Program-made: the position numbers and the translations under genes | Shown: one piece after another, positions 23,745 to 32,528 of the stretch | How the letters are laid out: the number at the start of each line of letters is the position of its first letter | How positions within the stretch are numbered: the first letter of the stretch is position 1 | The notes under the pieces: model-generated | Databases searched by the model: none | The model's input: the letters and a program-made list of their open reading frames with translations, nothing else | Told to the model about the DNA's origin: nothing | Origin: an uncultured Senegalimassilia sp. | Lineage (GTDB): Bacteria > Actinomycetota > Coriobacteriia > Coriobacteriales > Eggerthellaceae | Direction: 5' to 3' | DNA: 64,000 nucleotides | Assembly: GCF_934636665.1 (NCBI RefSeq) | Contig: NZ_CAKUAT010000001.1 | Span: 1 to 64,000, forward strand

Positions 23745-24611
23745 CTAAGCCTCGATATGCGAGCTCATGTAATCGATGAACTTCCTGGTGGCGATGGGCA
23801 TGGTATCCCAGCTTCGCCATGCCGCCACCACGTCGCGCGACGGAGCCGCCGCAATCGGAAGCACCTTGATATCAGCGCGCACGCCCTCCACGGTGCGGCG
23901 ATAGAGCATGCTGACGCCCAAGCCCTCCTCGACCATCGCCATGATGGTGTAGTCGTCGGTCACCTTGCTCGTCAACCGCGGCTGCAGCCCATGGGCGGCA
24001 AACGCATCGAGCACCAGGCTCTGCTCGCCCTCGTCAAGCAAAAGGAAAGGTTCAGCTGCTAGATCCTCAAGCGTTACCCGCGCTTTAACAGCCAACGGAT
24101 GGTCGAAGGGCACCAACGCCACCATCTCGTCGTGATAGACCATACGTTTGTCAAGACCTGCCTCAAAACCCCGCGCGGTAAAGCAAAAATCGACCGCACC
24201 GTCGTGCACCCACTGGGCGTTGCGCGTGTAATCGCCCTGCTTAAGGGTAAAGTGCACGTTAGGATACAGAGCGCTGAAGCCGCGGATCACGCGCGGCAGC
24301 ACGGTGCGGCTCACGTTGGTGAAGGTTGCTATGCGGATGTCGGTCGAAGACAGGCCTAGCAGCTCTTGGCGCTTTCCCTCAAGCTCGGCCTCGGCCGTCA
24401 CGATCTGGCGCAGGTAGGGCAGATACTGCTTCCCGTCGCGCGTAAGCGAAACGCCCTGCTTGCCCCGCTCCAAAATCGTGGTGCCCAGCTCGCGTTCGAG
24501 CGCCTTGACCGCCTGGCTGACCGCGCTTTGCGTATAGCCCAGCTCGTCGGCCGCCGCCTTAAGGCTCCCGCGATCGACCACCGCACAGACGACCTGATAC
24601 CGTGATGACAT
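23745..24611 (-). CDS. LysR-family regulator
   Basis: A 288-residue LysR regulator. The winged HTH is SLKAAADELGYTQSAVSQAV, then KALERELG, near residues 16-45. The effector domain is of the usual periplasmic-binding fold. I start at ATG 24611 (MSSRYQV) rather than four codons earlier, because GGGGGGC precedes it. It is divergent from an EamA exporter gene and is its likely regulator. Confidence 0.85.
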   Translation of the reverse strand: MSSRYQVVCAVVDRGSLKAAADELGYTQSAVSQAVKALERELGTTILERGKQGVSLTRDGKQYLPYLRQIVTAEAELEGKRQELLGLSSTDIRIATFTNVSRTVLPRVIRGFSALYPNVHFTLKQGDYTRNAQWVHDGAVDFCFTARGFEAGLDKRMVYHDEMVALVPFDHPLAVKARVTLEDLAAEPFLLLDEGEQSLVLDAFAAHGLQPRLTSKVTDDYTIMAMVEEGLGVSMLYRRTVEGVRADIKVLPIAAAPSRDVVAAWRSWDTMPIATRKFIDYMSSHIEA

Positions 24612-24770
24612 AACGCCCCCCATGGCAAAAAGACCGTGGCGCGTTTTGCCGCAGCCTGTATATCTTCTATTAGCATTGCTTAATCATACTGAAGATACAT
24701 TCGCTTTACTACATCGTTTTAGCAGCGCACAATCCTTTTCGTGAAACCATTTCGAAACAAAAGGAGTCCC

Positions 24771-25679
24771 ATGGATCGCAAAAAGGCAATCGCGCTCTCG
24801 TTTTCCGTTCCCGTCGCATGGGGCTTCTCGTACCCTTTGATGAAGATCGGCATGGACAGCATGAACGCCACGAGCATCGTCGCGTTGCGCTGCACCATCG
24901 CCTTCATCGTCTGCGTGCTGCTTTTTCACAAGTGCACCTTCCGCATCAACCGCGACCTCATCGTCCGCGCCGCCGTCATCGGCGCAATCATGGCGGTCGA
25001 GCTCACCTGCATGTGCCTGGGCTCGAGCCTCACCTCGGCTTCCACTGCCGGCTTTTTGCAGAGCCTGACGGTCGTGATCGTGCCATTCGCCAACGCTCTG
25101 CTGCTGCGCCGCGCCCCCGAGCGCAAGGTGCTCTTCGGCACCGCCGTTGTAACCGGCGGCATGCTGCTGCTCTCGGGCGCCGACTTCACCAGCCTCAACC
25201 CCGGCGCGCTCGTCATGCTGCTTTCGGCGTTCGTCTACGCCGCCCACATCATCATCAGCAAGCGCTTCGTCGAGCAGGTCGACCCGCTGGCTTTGGGCGT
25301 TTGGCAGCTGGCCTTCGCCGGCCTGTTCTCAGGCATCGGCGCGGCCGCGCTCGGCGGCATCACGCTTCCCAGCACCCCGACCGAGCTCACGGTCATCATC
25401 GCCCTCGCGCTCATCTGCTCGGCTTACGGCTTCATCACCCAGGCTTACGTGCAGCCGCATGTTCCCGCCGAGACCACCGGGTTCGCCTTCTCGCTCGAGC
25501 CGGTCTGCTCTGCGGTGTTCTCGTTTTTCCTTGTTGGCGAGGTCTTGACCCCCATCGCCTTCCTGGGTGCGGCGCTCATCATGGCCGGCGTATTCGTCGC
25601 CACCATCGAGCCGCCTCGTCTGCATGCCCCAGCCTACCCGCAAGAGGCGATGGCAGTGGAACCCAAGCGGGTTTCGTAA
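24771..25679 (+). CDS. EamA/DMT-family permease
   Basis: A 302-residue protein with ten predicted helices in two EamA repeats (first near AWGFSYPLMKIGMDSMNATS, second near LSAFVYAAHIIISKRFVEQ). DMT exporters of this kind move small metabolites or amino acids; the substrate is unknown. Start ATG 24771 follows AAAAGGAG. It is divergent from the LysR gene. Confidence 0.85.
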   Translation: MDRKKAIALSFSVPVAWGFSYPLMKIGMDSMNATSIVALRCTIAFIVCVLLFHKCTFRINRDLIVRAAVIGAIMAVELTCMCLGSSLTSASTAGFLQSLTVVIVPFANALLLRRAPERKVLFGTAVVTGGMLLLSGADFTSLNPGALVMLLSAFVYAAHIIISKRFVEQVDPLALGVWQLAFAGLFSGIGAAALGGITLPSTPTELTVIIALALICSAYGFITQAYVQPHVPAETTGFAFSLEPVCSAVFSFFLVGEVLTPIAFLGAALIMAGVFVATIEPPRLHAPAYPQEAMAVEPKRVS

Positions 25680-25835
25680 GCCCCACAGCCCCCTGCGCAG
25701 ATAACCAAAGAGAACTTGATGCAGATCGCCCGGCTTGAATTGGCTACACCTTCTTCGGGTCTAGCATGCGGGTTCCTTTCCCTCAGGCGAGCCGACATCC
25801 CTCATGAAACCGTCCAGCATAGTGCAACCGATTCA

Positions 25836-25945
25836 GACGAAGCGAACCTGATGCTGCTTTCCTTGGGGCGACAAGAGGGGCTTCCAGCCGGGAGGAGCGG
25901 ATCATGCGCGCTACCCCAAGCAGTGCGGTTGCCACGTTCACGCCC
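25836..25945 (+). pseudogene. Remnant of a Crp/Fnr gene
   Basis: Bases 25836-25911 match the intact Crp/Fnr gene (29158-29233; residues DEANLML through RIMRA) with a few changes. The sequence then jumps to CCCCAAGCAGTGCGGTTGCC, equivalent to 29456-29475, so about 220 bases are deleted. The surrounding 25680-26124 holds no other recognisable gene. Confidence 0.75.
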
Positions 25946-26124
25946 GCTATCGCGATTATGTGTTGGCACTGGCGACCATCTACCCGACGACAGCTTTCCG
26001 GACGAGAAAAGGTAAACTCTACCATGACAGTCTGAAAAAGGTCCACCTGCGCATCCACCCGCCAGAAGGGCCATCGATAGGCGCCGGCACAAAGCGCAAG
26101 GCCCGCGCCCAAAGGAGACATAGC

Positions 26125-26493
26125 ATGAAAGCAAAGTTCGTCCATCGCTGCACCCATGTGCTGGACAAGGAAGCAACCATCAAGTTCTATCAAGAGGCGC
26201 TGGGCATGAAGGTGGTGCGCGAGATGGGCCCCGAGGACGGCTCCTGGACCAACACCTTCATGGCAAACGACGAGGCGCCCTTCGAGATCGAGCTCACCTG
26301 GAATCGCGGCCAGGTGGAGCCTTACGACAACGGCGGCAAGGACACCCACATCGCATTCGCCGTGGACGATTTCGACGCCTTCCACGAGCTCCACGAGAAG
26401 ATGGGCTGCATCATCCGGGAGAACCCCCGCATGGGCCTGTACTTCATCGCCGACCCCGACGGCCAGTGGATCGAGATCATCCCCGCGAAATAA
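26125..26493 (+). CDS. Glyoxalase/VOC family protein
   Basis: A 122-residue vicinal-oxygen-chelate protein resembling lactoylglutathione lyase. It starts KFVHRCTHVLDKEATIKFYQ and has ELTWN, HIAFAVDDFDAF and the C-terminal DPDGQWIEIIP. Metal ligands expected in the family (H at position 11, E in IELTWN, H in THIAF, E in WIEII) are present. Start ATG 26125 follows AAAGGAG. A copy of only its 3' end lies at 29823-29890. Confidence 0.85.
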   Translation: MKAKFVHRCTHVLDKEATIKFYQEALGMKVVREMGPEDGSWTNTFMANDEAPFEIELTWNRGQVEPYDNGGKDTHIAFAVDDFDAFHELHEKMGCIIRENPRMGLYFIADPDGQWIEIIPAK

Positions 26494-26518
26494 GAATTAG
26501 CATTAAGCCGCCTTGCAA

Positions 26519-26961
26519 ATGAAACCCAACACCCCACATACCGGCAACTCGCAGATTCATGCCTCGGAAAAACATCCCGGCCGATCGATCCTCGCCCAGG
26601 GCATTCGGCAGGCGTTCATGTACTACGGCGTATCCATTATGCAGACGTTTGTCGAGTTCGGCGTGTTCGCGGCCGCGCAGCTTGCGATGCCGACCGGCAT
26701 CGCGAACGGCATCGCCGTCGCATGCTCCGGCTCGTTCAACTTCCTTATGAACCGCAACATCACGTTCAAGGCATCGAGCAACTTCTGGCGCAGCGGGCGA
26801 TGTTCATCGCCTTGTATGTCTGGAACTTCCTATTCGGCACCTGGTTCATCGGTTGGGCGGCCGTAACATTCGGCTGCCCGCAGATGGCGGGGAAGTTCAT
26901 CACCATGGCAATGCAGGGCATCTGGGGTTTCTGCCTGTGCAAATGGGTCATCTTCAAGTAA
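26519..26961 (+). pseudogene. GtrA-like membrane protein with one-base frameshift
   Basis: The first frame (from ATG 26519) gives GIRQAFMYYGVSIMQTFVEF and FLMNRNITFKASSNFWRS, typical of GtrA flippase-like proteins. The rest (AMFIALYVWNFLFGTWFIGW, then CKWVIFK to the stop at 26961) is in another frame. A single base lost near 26800 (AGCGGGCGATG) accounts for the break. It may be a sequencing error or a true pseudogene. Confidence 0.65.
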
Positions 26962-26962
26962 G

Positions 26963-27044
26963 GGCGCAAAACCCGGCGCTCCCCTGCAGCGCGCTCATGC
27001 GCACGCTCATGTCGAGGGGTTTGGCGAAGTGAAGGCAGGTGGTG
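26963..27044 (-). pseudogene. modD 3'-end fragment
   Basis: The minus strand reads TTCLHFAKPLDMSVRMSAL, the exact C-terminus of the intact modD product (30025-30867), followed by Q where modD has its stop. The similarity continues 20 bases past the modD stop position. It ends abruptly at a junction with a fic fragment. Confidence 0.8.
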
Positions 27045-27182
27045 GGCAAGCGCGACATCGCCGCCGCATGCCCGGACATCAGCCAGACCACCATCGAGCA
27101 CGCCTTATCGGATCTGTTGGCAGGCGGCCAAATCGAGAAGGTGGGAGCCGGCCCTGCGACAGGGTACGTCCGGAAAGGATAG
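27041..27182 (+). pseudogene. fic 3'-end fragment
   Basis: Codons for KRDIAAACPDISQTTIE and SDLLAGGQIEKVGAGPATGY, up to the stop at 27180-27182, repeat the last 46 codons of the fic gene at 21836-22885. About 18 bases after the stop are shared too. There is no start codon. It is fused to the modD fragment at GGTGG. Confidence 0.8.
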
Positions 27183-27195
27183 CGCGACTGGACCG

Positions 27196-27345
27196 TCAAA
27201 CGGCAATACGGTTGGCAAACCGATATGCTTGCTCGGCCCGATCAAACAATTCATCATCCAAATCGGATGCATCGCTGATGACGAAATGAGTTGTCCATCG
27301 CCCTGGGTAAGGCTCGGTTTTCGCTGCCACCCGGTCTGATTCCAT
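27196..27345 (-). CDS. Short hypothetical protein, possibly a C-terminal remnant
   Basis: 49 codons from ATG 27345. The segment GRWTTHFVISDASDLDDELF and EQAYRFA resembles the C-terminal end of DUF5655-type proteins (W-T-H-x-V-x-V-x-S...L-D-D-E-L). Without the N-terminal part this is more likely a remnant than a gene. No convincing ribosome site was seen. The stretch 27346-27437 holds nothing else. Confidence 0.3.
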   Translation of the reverse strand: MESDRVAAKTEPYPGRWTTHFVISDASDLDDELFDRAEQAYRFANRIAV

Positions 27346-27437
27346 CGGAGCAGAACCGCGATCATCGCCCCTAAGCCGGTTTTCCGGCGAAGGGGACGAC
27401 AAGACCGCGGCATGCCCGAAGGGAAACGATCGGCCAG

Positions 27438-29012
27438 CTAGCCCATGATCTGGGCAAGGTCTGCCTCAGGGGTGGATATGGGGCGAATGCCGTAGTTGTC
27501 CACCAGCACCTGCAGCACGCCGGGGCTCACGAACGCCGGAAGCGTGGGGCCCAAGTAGATGTCCTTGATACCCAAGTGCAGCAGCGTGAGCAGGATGCAC
27601 ACCGCCTTCTGCTCGTACCAGGAGAGCACCATGGAAAGCGGCAGATCGTTCACGCCGCAGCCGAAGGCATCCGCAAGCGCGAGCGCGATCTTGATCGCAC
27701 CGTAGGCGTCGTTGCACTGGCCGACGTCCAGCAGGCGCGGGATGCCGCCGACGCTGCCCAGGTCCAGATCGTTGAAGCGGTACTTACCGCAGGCAAGGGT
27801 CAAGATGACGGAATCGGAAGGAGCAAGCTTGGCGAAGTCGGTGTAGTAGCTGCGCTCCTTGCGCATACCGTCGCAGCCCGCCAGCAGAATGAAGCGCTTG
27901 ATGTCGCCGGATTTAACCGCATCGATGACCGCGGGTGCAACGCTCATCACGGTGTCGTAGCCGAATCCGGTGGTGACGCTGGTGCCGCCGTTGATGCCGG
28001 AGAAGCTCCGATCAGCGTCCCAGCCGCCCAGCTCCAGCGCCTTATCGATAAGGGCCGAGAAGTCCTTGGCGCCGTCTTCGCCCACCTCGACGACATGCGC
28101 GCCCGGGAAGCTCACGGGACCGGTGGTGAACACGCGATCGGCATACGACTCGTCCGGCTTCAGCAGGCAGTTGGTTGTCCACAGGATCGGCGCGGGAAGG
28201 TCCTTGAATTCCTTGCGCTGGTTGTGCCACGCGGTGCCGTAGTTGCCTTTCAGGTGCGGATACTTGCGCAACTCGGGATAGGCGTTTGCGGGGAGCATCT
28301 CACCGTGGGTGTACACGTTCACGCCACGGCCTTCGGTCTGCTCCAAAAGCTGCTTGAGGTCGTGCAGGTCGTGGCCGGTGACCACGATGAAGGGGCCCGC
28401 CTCGACCTTGAGCTCAACCGTCGCGGGCTCGGGCTTGCCGTAGGCGGAGATGTTCGCGTCCTCCAAAGCGGCCATGGCGGCCAAGTTGACCTCGCCGCAC
28501 TTGAGAACCAAAGGCAGCAGCTCGTCCATGCCCAAATCGGAGCCGACGGCCCGCATACCCTCATACAGGAACGCCGTCACAGCCGGATCCGACTTCCCCA
28601 ACGCCTGCGCATGGTAGGCGTACGCCGCCACGCCGCGCATGCCGAAGAGCAGCAGGCTCTTCAAGCTGCGGATATCCTCCTGAGCATGCCAAAGCTCGCC
28701 CATGTCGTACAGATCGAATTCGCCCAGGGCGATAGCCTTAGCGCGAACGCGGCGCTCGAGGGCGGCGATGGCCCCAGGGTCGAAGCTGACGTTGCTCACG
28801 CAGGCGAACATGCCTTCGAGCATAAGCCCGTCGGACTCGGAATCCCCCTTTCCGCCGTTCTCGGCTCGGGCCAGGGCGACCAACGCCCCGGTCAACTCGT
28901 CTTGCAGCCGAGCCACATCGGCGGTCTTGCCGCATACGCCGGCGGCTCCGGTGCAGGCGGTGCATCCCGCCGTTTGTTCGCATTGGAAGCAGAACATGTT
29001 CCCGTCAGTCAT
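27438..29012 (-). CDS. hcp: Hydroxylamine reductase (hybrid cluster protein)
   Basis: A 524-residue Hcp. N-terminal cysteines in MFCFQCEQTAGCTACTG and VCGKT bind the Fe-S cluster. Later Cys/Glu/His residues of the hybrid 4Fe-2O-2S cluster lie in LAGCDGMRKERSYY, LTLACGKYRFN and VGQCNDAYGA. It reduces hydroxylamine or acts in NO detoxification. I start at ATG 29012 with GAGGAGC upstream; the longer frame to 29198 runs across the promoter. It is divergent from a Crp/Fnr regulator, a classic Hcp arrangement. Confidence 0.92.
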   Translation of the reverse strand: MTDGNMFCFQCEQTAGCTACTGAAGVCGKTADVARLQDELTGALVALARAENGGKGDSESDGLMLEGMFACVSNVSFDPGAIAALERRVRAKAIALGEFDLYDMGELWHAQEDIRSLKSLLLFGMRGVAAYAYHAQALGKSDPAVTAFLYEGMRAVGSDLGMDELLPLVLKCGEVNLAAMAALEDANISAYGKPEPATVELKVEAGPFIVVTGHDLHDLKQLLEQTEGRGVNVYTHGEMLPANAYPELRKYPHLKGNYGTAWHNQRKEFKDLPAPILWTTNCLLKPDESYADRVFTTGPVSFPGAHVVEVGEDGAKDFSALIDKALELGGWDADRSFSGINGGTSVTTGFGYDTVMSVAPAVIDAVKSGDIKRFILLAGCDGMRKERSYYTDFAKLAPSDSVILTLACGKYRFNDLDLGSVGGIPRLLDVGQCNDAYGAIKIALALADAFGCGVNDLPLSMVLSWYEQKAVCILLTLLHLGIKDIYLGPTLPAFVSPGVLQVLVDNYGIRPISTPEADLAQIMG

Positions 29013-29107
29013 TTCGCGCTCCTCAATCAAAGGGTGTCTTTTCGAAGTGACTGCACTATACTGTGGTGTCTCGTACATTTCTGTTGTAGAACCTACAGGT
29101 GAAGCCA

Positions 29108-29758
29108 ATGCTTGATATCCCCACTTCTTCTTCAATGCTTTTCGCCGGCATAACCCAAGACGAAGCGAACTTGATGCTGCCTTGCCTTGGGGCGACAAGA
29201 AGGGCTTTCAGCCGGGAGGAGCGGATCATGCGCGCCGGCCAGCCCACCGAATACCTCGGCATCGTCCTGTCCGGACGCGTGAGAATCGAGGTCTCGGACG
29301 CCTGGGGCGAGACGACGATCCTGGATATCTTGGGACCTGGCTCGCTTTTCGCTCACGGATACGCCTGCAGCATGGAGCCCCTTGACATCGACGTGCTGGC
29401 AGATTCGGCCTGCGAGGTGGTGCTGCTCAAAGCCGAGCGCATCATCCACCCTTGCCCCAAGCAGTGCGGCTGCCACTCGCACATTTCCTCGAACCTCATG
29501 CGAGCCTTAGCGTTAAGCAACCTTGACATGAACCGCCGCGCCATCGCCATGACCCCCAAAACCATACGGGGCAAGATCCTCGCCTTCCTCTCACAGCAGC
29601 AGAAAAAGGCCGGCACCCGCGCCTTCACCATCCCCTACAGCCAAACCAAGCTGGCAAGCTACCTCAGCGTCGACCGCAGCGCGTTGTCGAACGAGCTGTC
29701 GAAGCTGCGCAAAGAAGGCGTCATCGACTACGAAGGCCGCACATACCGGCTCCTGTAG
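29108..29758 (+). CDS. Crp/Fnr-family regulator of hcp
   Basis: A 216-residue protein with a cyclic-nucleotide-fold sensor and a C-terminal HTH (YSQTKLASYLSVDRSALSNE, then LSKLRKEGVI). A Cys cluster at HPCPKQCGCHSH in the effector part may bind metal or an Fe-S cluster. Start is ATG 29108 with AGGTG upstream; a GTG at 29099 is possible. It is divergent from hcp, with a weak dyad CTGT-N10-ACAG at 29081-29098 between them. It probably responds to NO or redox stress. Confidence 0.82.
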   Translation: MLDIPTSSSMLFAGITQDEANLMLPCLGATRRAFSREERIMRAGQPTEYLGIVLSGRVRIEVSDAWGETTILDILGPGSLFAHGYACSMEPLDIDVLADSACEVVLLKAERIIHPCPKQCGCHSHISSNLMRALALSNLDMNRRAIAMTPKTIRGKILAFLSQQQKKAGTRAFTIPYSQTKLASYLSVDRSALSNELSKLRKEGVIDYEGRTYRLL

Positions 29759-29822
29759 CGCGCTGGCAACTTGCAGCCACGTTGCAGCTGGCACGGATTC
29801 CCGTTTTGCGACCGACGCAAAT

Positions 29823-29890
29823 CCCGCATGGGCCCGTACTTCATCGCCTACCCCGACGGCCAGTGGATCGAGATCATCCCCGCGAAATAG
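29823..29890 (+). pseudogene. VOC gene 3'-end fragment
   Basis: The stretch encoding RMGPYFIAYPDGQWIEIIPA and K-stop repeats the last 22 codons of the VOC gene at 26125-26493 with three changes. No upstream part is present. The rest of 29759-30024 contains no gene. Confidence 0.8.
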
Positions 29891-30024
29891 AGATTCGCAG
29901 GCGTTTCCTCGGATGAGCGGCGCAATCGGCTCGATCTCGCGCTGACCAGGAGGCGCTCCGCTGCGCTGCCCATATGCAAGCCTTGAAGCCTGCATGCGGG
30001 CAGCGCGCAAAACCCGGCGCTGCC

Positions 30025-30867
30025 CTACAGTGCACTCATACGCACGCTCATGTCGAGAGGTTTGGCGAAGTGCAGGCAGGTGGTTGCCAGGCCGTCCACG
30101 CCGGTGGCCGCGTATTCGGCCGCATTACCCAGGTTGACGCCGCCGGCAGCGATGAGCGTCACGCGGGGGTTGATGGCCTTGAGCTGCGGCACCAGCTGCG
30201 CGACCTGCTCGGGCGCCACCTTGTCAAGCTGCACGCCGTCAACGCCGGCCTCCACCAGGCGCACCGCGTCTTCAGTGCTCGACTCGACGAACAGCTTCTT
30301 CTCGCAGACCTTCGCCTTGAGCTGCGGCAAGTCGGCGATGAACTGCTCAAGCCCGCCGTAGAAGGTCAAGTGATGATCGAAGACGAGCACCGTCTCGCTC
30401 AAGCCCAGGCGATGAGGGAAGGCGCCGCCGAGCGTGAGCGCCTTGACGTCGAAGGGCTTGGTGCCGGGCATGAGCTTGCGGGTGGAAAGCACCTCGCACA
30501 GCGGGTTCACGGCATGCACGGCGTCCACCATCTGCTTGGCCTTGGTGGCAAGCGCGCAATAGTACTCGAAGATGTTCAGGCAGATCTTCCAGCCCATATG
30601 CAGACCGGCCGCAGGGCCTTCAACGGTCATGAACACGTCGCCGGGCGCAAGCATGGTGCCGCTGGGAAGCGCTTCGGCCACCGTGCAGCCGAAGCGGCTG
30701 AAGATGCGGGCGGCCTCCTCGGTCCCGCAAAGCAGGGCCGCGTCGCGCGTGTAGTATTCCATGCGGCCCGGCTGCGCGCCGATGCCCAAAACGTGCGTGG
30801 TCAAGTCGATCCCGCTGGGAATGTCGGAAGCGATAAGCTCATCGAGATAGCTGTCCGGGATATACAT
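30025..30867 (-). CDS. modD: ModD, nicotinate-phosphoribosyltransferase-like molybdenum transport protein
   Basis: A 280-residue protein of the ModD group, homologous to quinolinate phosphoribosyltransferase (NadC) but found with molybdate transporters. It shows RKLMPGTKPFDVKALTLGG, VFDHHLTFYGG and the barrel end IAAGGVNLGN. It lies 54 bases after modC in the modABC-D order. Its exact reaction is not established. A fragment of its 3' end lies at 26963. Confidence 0.87.
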   Translation of the reverse strand: MYIPDSYLDELIASDIPSGIDLTTHVLGIGAQPGRMEYYTRDAALLCGTEEAARIFSRFGCTVAEALPSGTMLAPGDVFMTVEGPAAGLHMGWKICLNIFEYYCALATKAKQMVDAVHAVNPLCEVLSTRKLMPGTKPFDVKALTLGGAFPHRLGLSETVLVFDHHLTFYGGLEQFIADLPQLKAKVCEKKLFVESSTEDAVRLVEAGVDGVQLDKVAPEQVAQLVPQLKAINPRVTLIAAGGVNLGNAAEYAATGVDGLATTCLHFAKPLDMSVRMSAL

Positions 30868-30921
30868 ATGCTCCTCCTTGCGCTTCCTAGCGCGTGGTTT
30901 TCCTTCTTGAAGATGATACCG

Positions 30922-31638
30922 CTAGCCGCGACCCAAAAACGCCATCACCTGCGGGCAGAACTCGCGGGTGAACAGCTCGTCGGCGGGGCATACGGCCTGC
31001 AGCGCGCCATCCAAGATGATGCCCGCGCGATGCCCCAGGCCGCATGCCTCGTTGAAATCGTGCGTGACGAACACCACGGTGCAGCGGAAACGGCCGTGCA
31101 CGTTGCGCAGCGTCTCGTACATGCGCTTCTTGGTGGTGGGGTCGAGCGCCGAGAACGGCTCATCAAGCAGCAGGATCTCGGGCTGCAGCACCAGGGCGCG
31201 CGCCAACGCCGCGCGCTGGCCCTCGCCGCCGCTGATGATGCCGGGGTATCGGTCGGCGATGTGGCGGATGGAGAACAAATCGAGCATCTCCTCCACACGG
31301 CGTGCCGCCTCCGCCTTCGGGACACGCGCCATCCTCAGGCCGTAACCGATGTTCTCTGCAACCGTCATATGCGGGAACAGCGCGTGATCCTGATAGACGA
31401 TCCCCAGCCGCCGCTGTTGCACGGGCAGACAGCGAATGTCCTTGCCGTCAAGCAAGATGCTGCCGTCCTCCAGGGGAAACGCGCCGGCGATCGCCTCGAG
31501 CAGCACGGTCTTGCCGGCTCCCGTCTCCCCCACGATGGCGAATATCTCGTGCGGCTCGATATGCAAGTCGTCAACGCGCAGCGAGAAGCTGCCGCGTCGC
31601 GCCACCATGTCGCGGATCTCGATGCTGCCGCCGCTCAT
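30922..31638 (-). CDS. modC: Molybdate ABC transporter ATP-binding protein
   Basis: 238 residues: Walker A GETGAGKTVLL, signature ISGGEGQRAALARAL (a GG-E-G-Q variant of LSGGQ), Walker B LLLDEPFSALD, switch VTHDFNEA. It lacks the C-terminal Mop-type molybdate-binding domain of E. coli ModC. ATG 31638 overlaps the modB stop by four bases; the longer frame to 31986 lies inside modB. Confidence 0.87.
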   Translation of the reverse strand: MSGGSIEIRDMVARRGSFSLRVDDLHIEPHEIFAIVGETGAGKTVLLEAIAGAFPLEDGSILLDGKDIRCLPVQQRRLGIVYQDHALFPHMTVAENIGYGLRMARVPKAEAARRVEEMLDLFSIRHIADRYPGIISGGEGQRAALARALVLQPEILLLDEPFSALDPTTKKRMYETLRNVHGRFRCTVVFVTHDFNEACGLGHRAGIILDGALQAVCPADELFTREFCPQVMAFLGRG

Positions 31639-32525
31639 CGCCTTCCCTCGCATTCCCCGCATGCCTTCATGCGCCTCAAGCCCAAGCCCTTGCCGGCCCT
31701 TCCCACGCGGCTTTCGCCCGTGGGACGGTCGAGCACGTTCGCCACCACCAGCGTGAACGCCGACACCAGCAGCATGATCATGGCCGTGGCCATGGCGGTC
31801 TCGGTGTTGCCGGTCGAGATGCTCAGGTAAATGCTGCCGGGAAGGGTCTCGGTCTTCATGCGCGTCACGCCCACCAGCATGAGCGTGGCGCCGAACTCGC
31901 CCATGCCGCGCGCCCAGGTCAGCACGAACGCGCTGATGATCTGGTTGCGGCACATGGGCACGATGATGGTGCGGAACACGTCCCATGGCATGGCGCCCAG
32001 CGTCTGCGCCACGAATTCGATGCGCGGATTGACGCCGGCGAAGGCCGTGCGCATCATGCGGATGGCGAAGGGCAGGTTCACGATCATCTGGGCGAACACG
32101 ATTCCTGTAGGCGAGAACACCACGGCGAAACCCGCCTCCTTGAGCGCCTTGCCCAGCGGCGACGAGAAGATCAGCAGCAAGGCGAAGCCCAGCAGGATAT
32201 AAGGCAGCGACAGCGTCAGCTCCATCAAGATCTCAGCCAGGCGCTTGCCGGGAAACGCCACATGCGATAACGCATAGGCGGTCGGCAGCGACAGCAGCAG
32301 GCAGATGACGGTGGAAATGCTCGAGGTAGTCACGCTCATGCGCAAGGAGAACAACACCTCCTCGGAGCTGATGGCCTCGCCGAAATGCGAGATGCCGCCC
32401 GCCACAATAGCGAAGATGGCGCTCCCGATGAACAGGAGCACCATCCCCGTTACCAGCATGCACAATGCCGGGAAGATGTTGCGCTTGCGGCCTCTGTGAC
32501 GTTTTGGCTCAGGTGCCGCGGACAT
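31635..32525 (-). CDS. modB: Molybdate ABC transporter permease
   Basis: A 296-residue polytopic protein with the binding-protein-dependent transport EAA-like loop LTWARGMGEFGATLMLVG, typical of ModB/CysT permeases. The basic N-terminus (PKRHRGRKR) is cytoplasmic. It follows modA by three bases and overlaps modC. Confidence 0.87.
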   Translation of the reverse strand: MSAAPEPKRHRGRKRNIFPALCMLVTGMVLLFIGSAIFAIVAGGISHFGEAISSEEVLFSLRMSVTTSSISTVICLLLSLPTAYALSHVAFPGKRLAEILMELTLSLPYILLGFALLLIFSSPLGKALKEAGFAVVFSPTGIVFAQMIVNLPFAIRMMRTAFAGVNPRIEFVAQTLGAMPWDVFRTIIVPMCRNQIISAFVLTWARGMGEFGATLMLVGVTRMKTETLPGSIYLSISTGNTETAMATAMIMLLVSAFTLVVANVLDRPTGESRVGRAGKGLGLRRMKACGECEGRR

Positions 32526-32528
32526 ACG

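Noticed and set aside
25716..26015. A plus-strand gene in the 300 bases before the VOC gene
   Set aside because: The sequence is largely a decayed Crp fragment, and the frame has no continuous protein-like pattern.
27576..29102. A 508-codon plus-strand frame opposite hcp
   Set aside because: It is an antisense shadow of the high-GC hcp gene; hcp itself carries all the cluster-binding cysteines.
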